From NCBI GenBank assembly GCA_030374805.1, contig JARGSG010000247.1, forward strand, positions 186,001-250,000: a stretch of DNA of 64,000 nucleotides. The letters are read 5' to 3'. The number at the start of each line of letters is the position of its first letter. Positions within the stretch are counted from its first letter, which is position 1. The DNA is from Gracilaria gracilis (taxonomy: Eukaryota; Rhodophyta; Florideophyceae; Gracilariales; Gracilariaceae). The position numbers and the translations under genes are program-made. Below the pieces are notes generated by a model, which was not told the DNA's origin, searched no databases, and worked only from the letters and a program-made list of their open reading frames with translations. Of this stretch, positions 62,876-64,000 are shown piece by piece.

Positions 62876-64000
62876 ATGCCGCGACTGAAGCGAAACGTTA
62901 TTGCTTTAATCAGCGATGATGACGAACCCGAATTGCTTAGTAGCCAAGAATCCACAAGAGAAGGTTTTAAGACATCACCTGGAAGTGGAGAAGAGAACAA
63001 CACGAACGACGCGAAAAGACGAAAACTGGACCAACTTCTAATGGCACAAGAAAAATCTCTGACACCTCTCCGAACGAGGAGAGTAGATTGCTATCGTACG
63101 AGAAAGAGCTCGAAGTCGCGTGCACCGGCACAGAATTTGGTAGTGTCTCTAGCGGATCTATGGAAGCAATCAATCAATGACTCCCTTCGTGAAGATCCGA
63201 ATTTCTTCTCCAGCGACGAAGCCTGGATGCGAGTCAACAAGAAGGCAAAGAAAGGGCAGCCTGCCTATCGAGGCATGCGAGTGAACTTGGAAAACTGCAC
63301 GGATTTAAAGAGCATTCATTCTGTTCGATACTATCGTTGTACCCCTTCGGGAAGGGGTACGAGTTCATTCTCAAACATGAAGTCTGTTTTTGGACAGATT
63401 GCACGCTTTATGATCACCTGCGGACAACTGAATACCTTCGAGGGATGGATGGATGGAAAGATTCTCAGTATCTGCGAAAACCTAAAGGTTCTTAAGGTGT
63501 TCCTAAACTACTTCTCCCTGAACGCTTCCCCGAATACTGTGGCGTCCAAAGCAAACCTCATCATTGCTATGTGCAAGTTTGCCAAACTGCACTGCAGCGA
63601 GAAGCAGACGGAAAAGAACATAGATCTCGTCATCGCTCATATGAACGTGCGCGCAACAGAAAGCAAGACACAAGCGCGTCATGATACTAATTCGAGGCTG
63701 ATTGCGGAAGCCCGAATCAGGAACCATACTCTCGTCACTGAACCAGAGATGACTAAGGGCATCCGAACTGCAATGGCACGGCTAAAGGACTTGCGTGCTA
63801 CTTTCTTAAGGAATATTGAAGAAGGCGTATTACAAGTGACGCTATTGAAGAACCCGGCACTGCTAAACAAATGGTGCATCAACTTCTGTGGTTTGTTGGT
63901 CTTGGTGGGAGGTGGGCAGCGCCCACAAGCTTATTCTCAGCTCCAATCTCCAACGATGGAAGAGCTTGAAGAAATGGCACACTCACAGGCGACGGAGTCC
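62876..64000 (+). CDS. Crypton-like tyrosine recombinase, open frame running off the window
   Basis: An uninterrupted frame of 375 codons starts at ATG 62876 (MPRLKRNVIALISDDDEPEL) and continues past the window end. The N-terminal ~90 residues are charged with basic RKSSKSR. Residues 160-300 resemble a helical core-binding domain (NLKVLKVFLNYFSLNASPNT). Near residue 345 GGGQRPQAYSQLQSP carries the first catalytic Arg in the form GxRxQxY typical of Crypton/YR transposases. No RT or zinc-knuckle is seen, so this is a YR DNA transposon, not DIRS. A remnant relative lies 1.1 kb upstream in the same orientation. Intact as far as visible. Confidence 0.65.
   Translation, partial: MPRLKRNVIALISDDDEPELLSSQESTREGFKTSPGSGEENNTNDAKRRKLDQLLMAQEKSLTPLRTRRVDCYRTRKSSKSRAPAQNLVVSLADLWKQSINDSLREDPNFFSSDEAWMRVNKKAKKGQPAYRGMRVNLENCTDLKSIHSVRYYRCTPSGRGTSSFSNMKSVFGQIARFMITCGQLNTFEGWMDGKILSICENLKVLKVFLNYFSLNASPNTVASKANLIIAMCKFAKLHCSEKQTEKNIDLVIAHMNVRATESKTQARHDTNSRLIAEARIRNHTLVTEPEMTKGIRTAMARLKDLRATFLRNIEEGVLQVTLLKNPALLNKWCINFCGLLVLVGGGQRPQAYSQLQSPTMEELEEMAHSQATES

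Noticed and set aside
1-64000. CRISPR arrays, bacterial operons or Shine-Dalgarno signals
   Set aside because: The gene content is eukaryotic and no spaced short repeats of CRISPR type occur.
1-64000. tRNA or rRNA genes
   Set aside because: No cloverleaf or conserved rRNA stretch was recognised by eye; a dedicated scan could still find a tRNA.

Overview
This 64 kb window is eukaryotic nuclear DNA, most consistent with a red alga, probably a florideophyte. Genes are dense and almost intron-less. One gene, glucose-6-phosphate isomerase, starts with a rhodophyte-style plastid transit peptide (Phe near the N-terminus). The gene set is eukaryotic: proteasome adaptor ECM29, AP-3 mu, an ERGIC-53-like lectin, MPDU1, ATG16, a Qb/Qc SNARE, CRY-DASH and mitochondrial uS2. 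There is also a bacterial/cyanobacterial-type Uma2 nuclease. The species call is inference.

Layout. (1) 1-~7.6 kb: the 3' part of a Ty3/Gypsy chromodomain element (element 1, + strand), cut by the window edge, with two long antisense ORFs between pol and its 3' end. (2) 7660-19180: a second, nearly whole and very young Ty3/Gypsy element (element 2, - strand) with 786-bp LTRs, gag, protease, pol, a chromodomain ORF and its own antisense ORF starting inside the LTR. (3) 19.2-31.3 kb: ECM29 C-terminal remnant, a Cys-rich protein, an LRR-like gene, a fasciclin-domain gene, the Uma2-like gene, AP-3 mu, a membrane-anchored subtilase and MPDU1. (4) 31.3-49 kb: ERGIC-53-like remnant, an AT-rich island, a kinase-like gene, two copies of plastid GPI 11 kb apart (the first truncated and joined to a WD40 fragment), an F-box/SNF2/RING gene, a second Cys-rich paralogue, a coiled-coil gene and a heparinase II/III-like gene. 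(5) 49-58.3 kb: ATG16-like WD40 protein, SNARE, trypsin-like membrane protein remnant, CRY-DASH and mitochondrial uS2. (6) 58.3-64 kb: gene-poor, with an M20 peptidase remnant and two copies of a Crypton-like tyrosine recombinase, the second an open frame running off the window.

The striking global feature is decay. Most host genes are recognisable over their length but carry one or two lesions (a 1-nt shift, one in-frame TAA/TAG, or a missing end), while several long neighbours and element 2 have long uninterrupted frames. The region looks like a TE-rich, rearranged gene graveyard; read-level checking is needed to exclude assembly error.

The most unusual sequence signals are in the retroelements. 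Element 1 is saturated with the palindrome CGTACG in coding and non-coding parts alike. Both Gypsy families carry antisense ORFs at the same place, sharing a short FRS(V/A)PLP motif.
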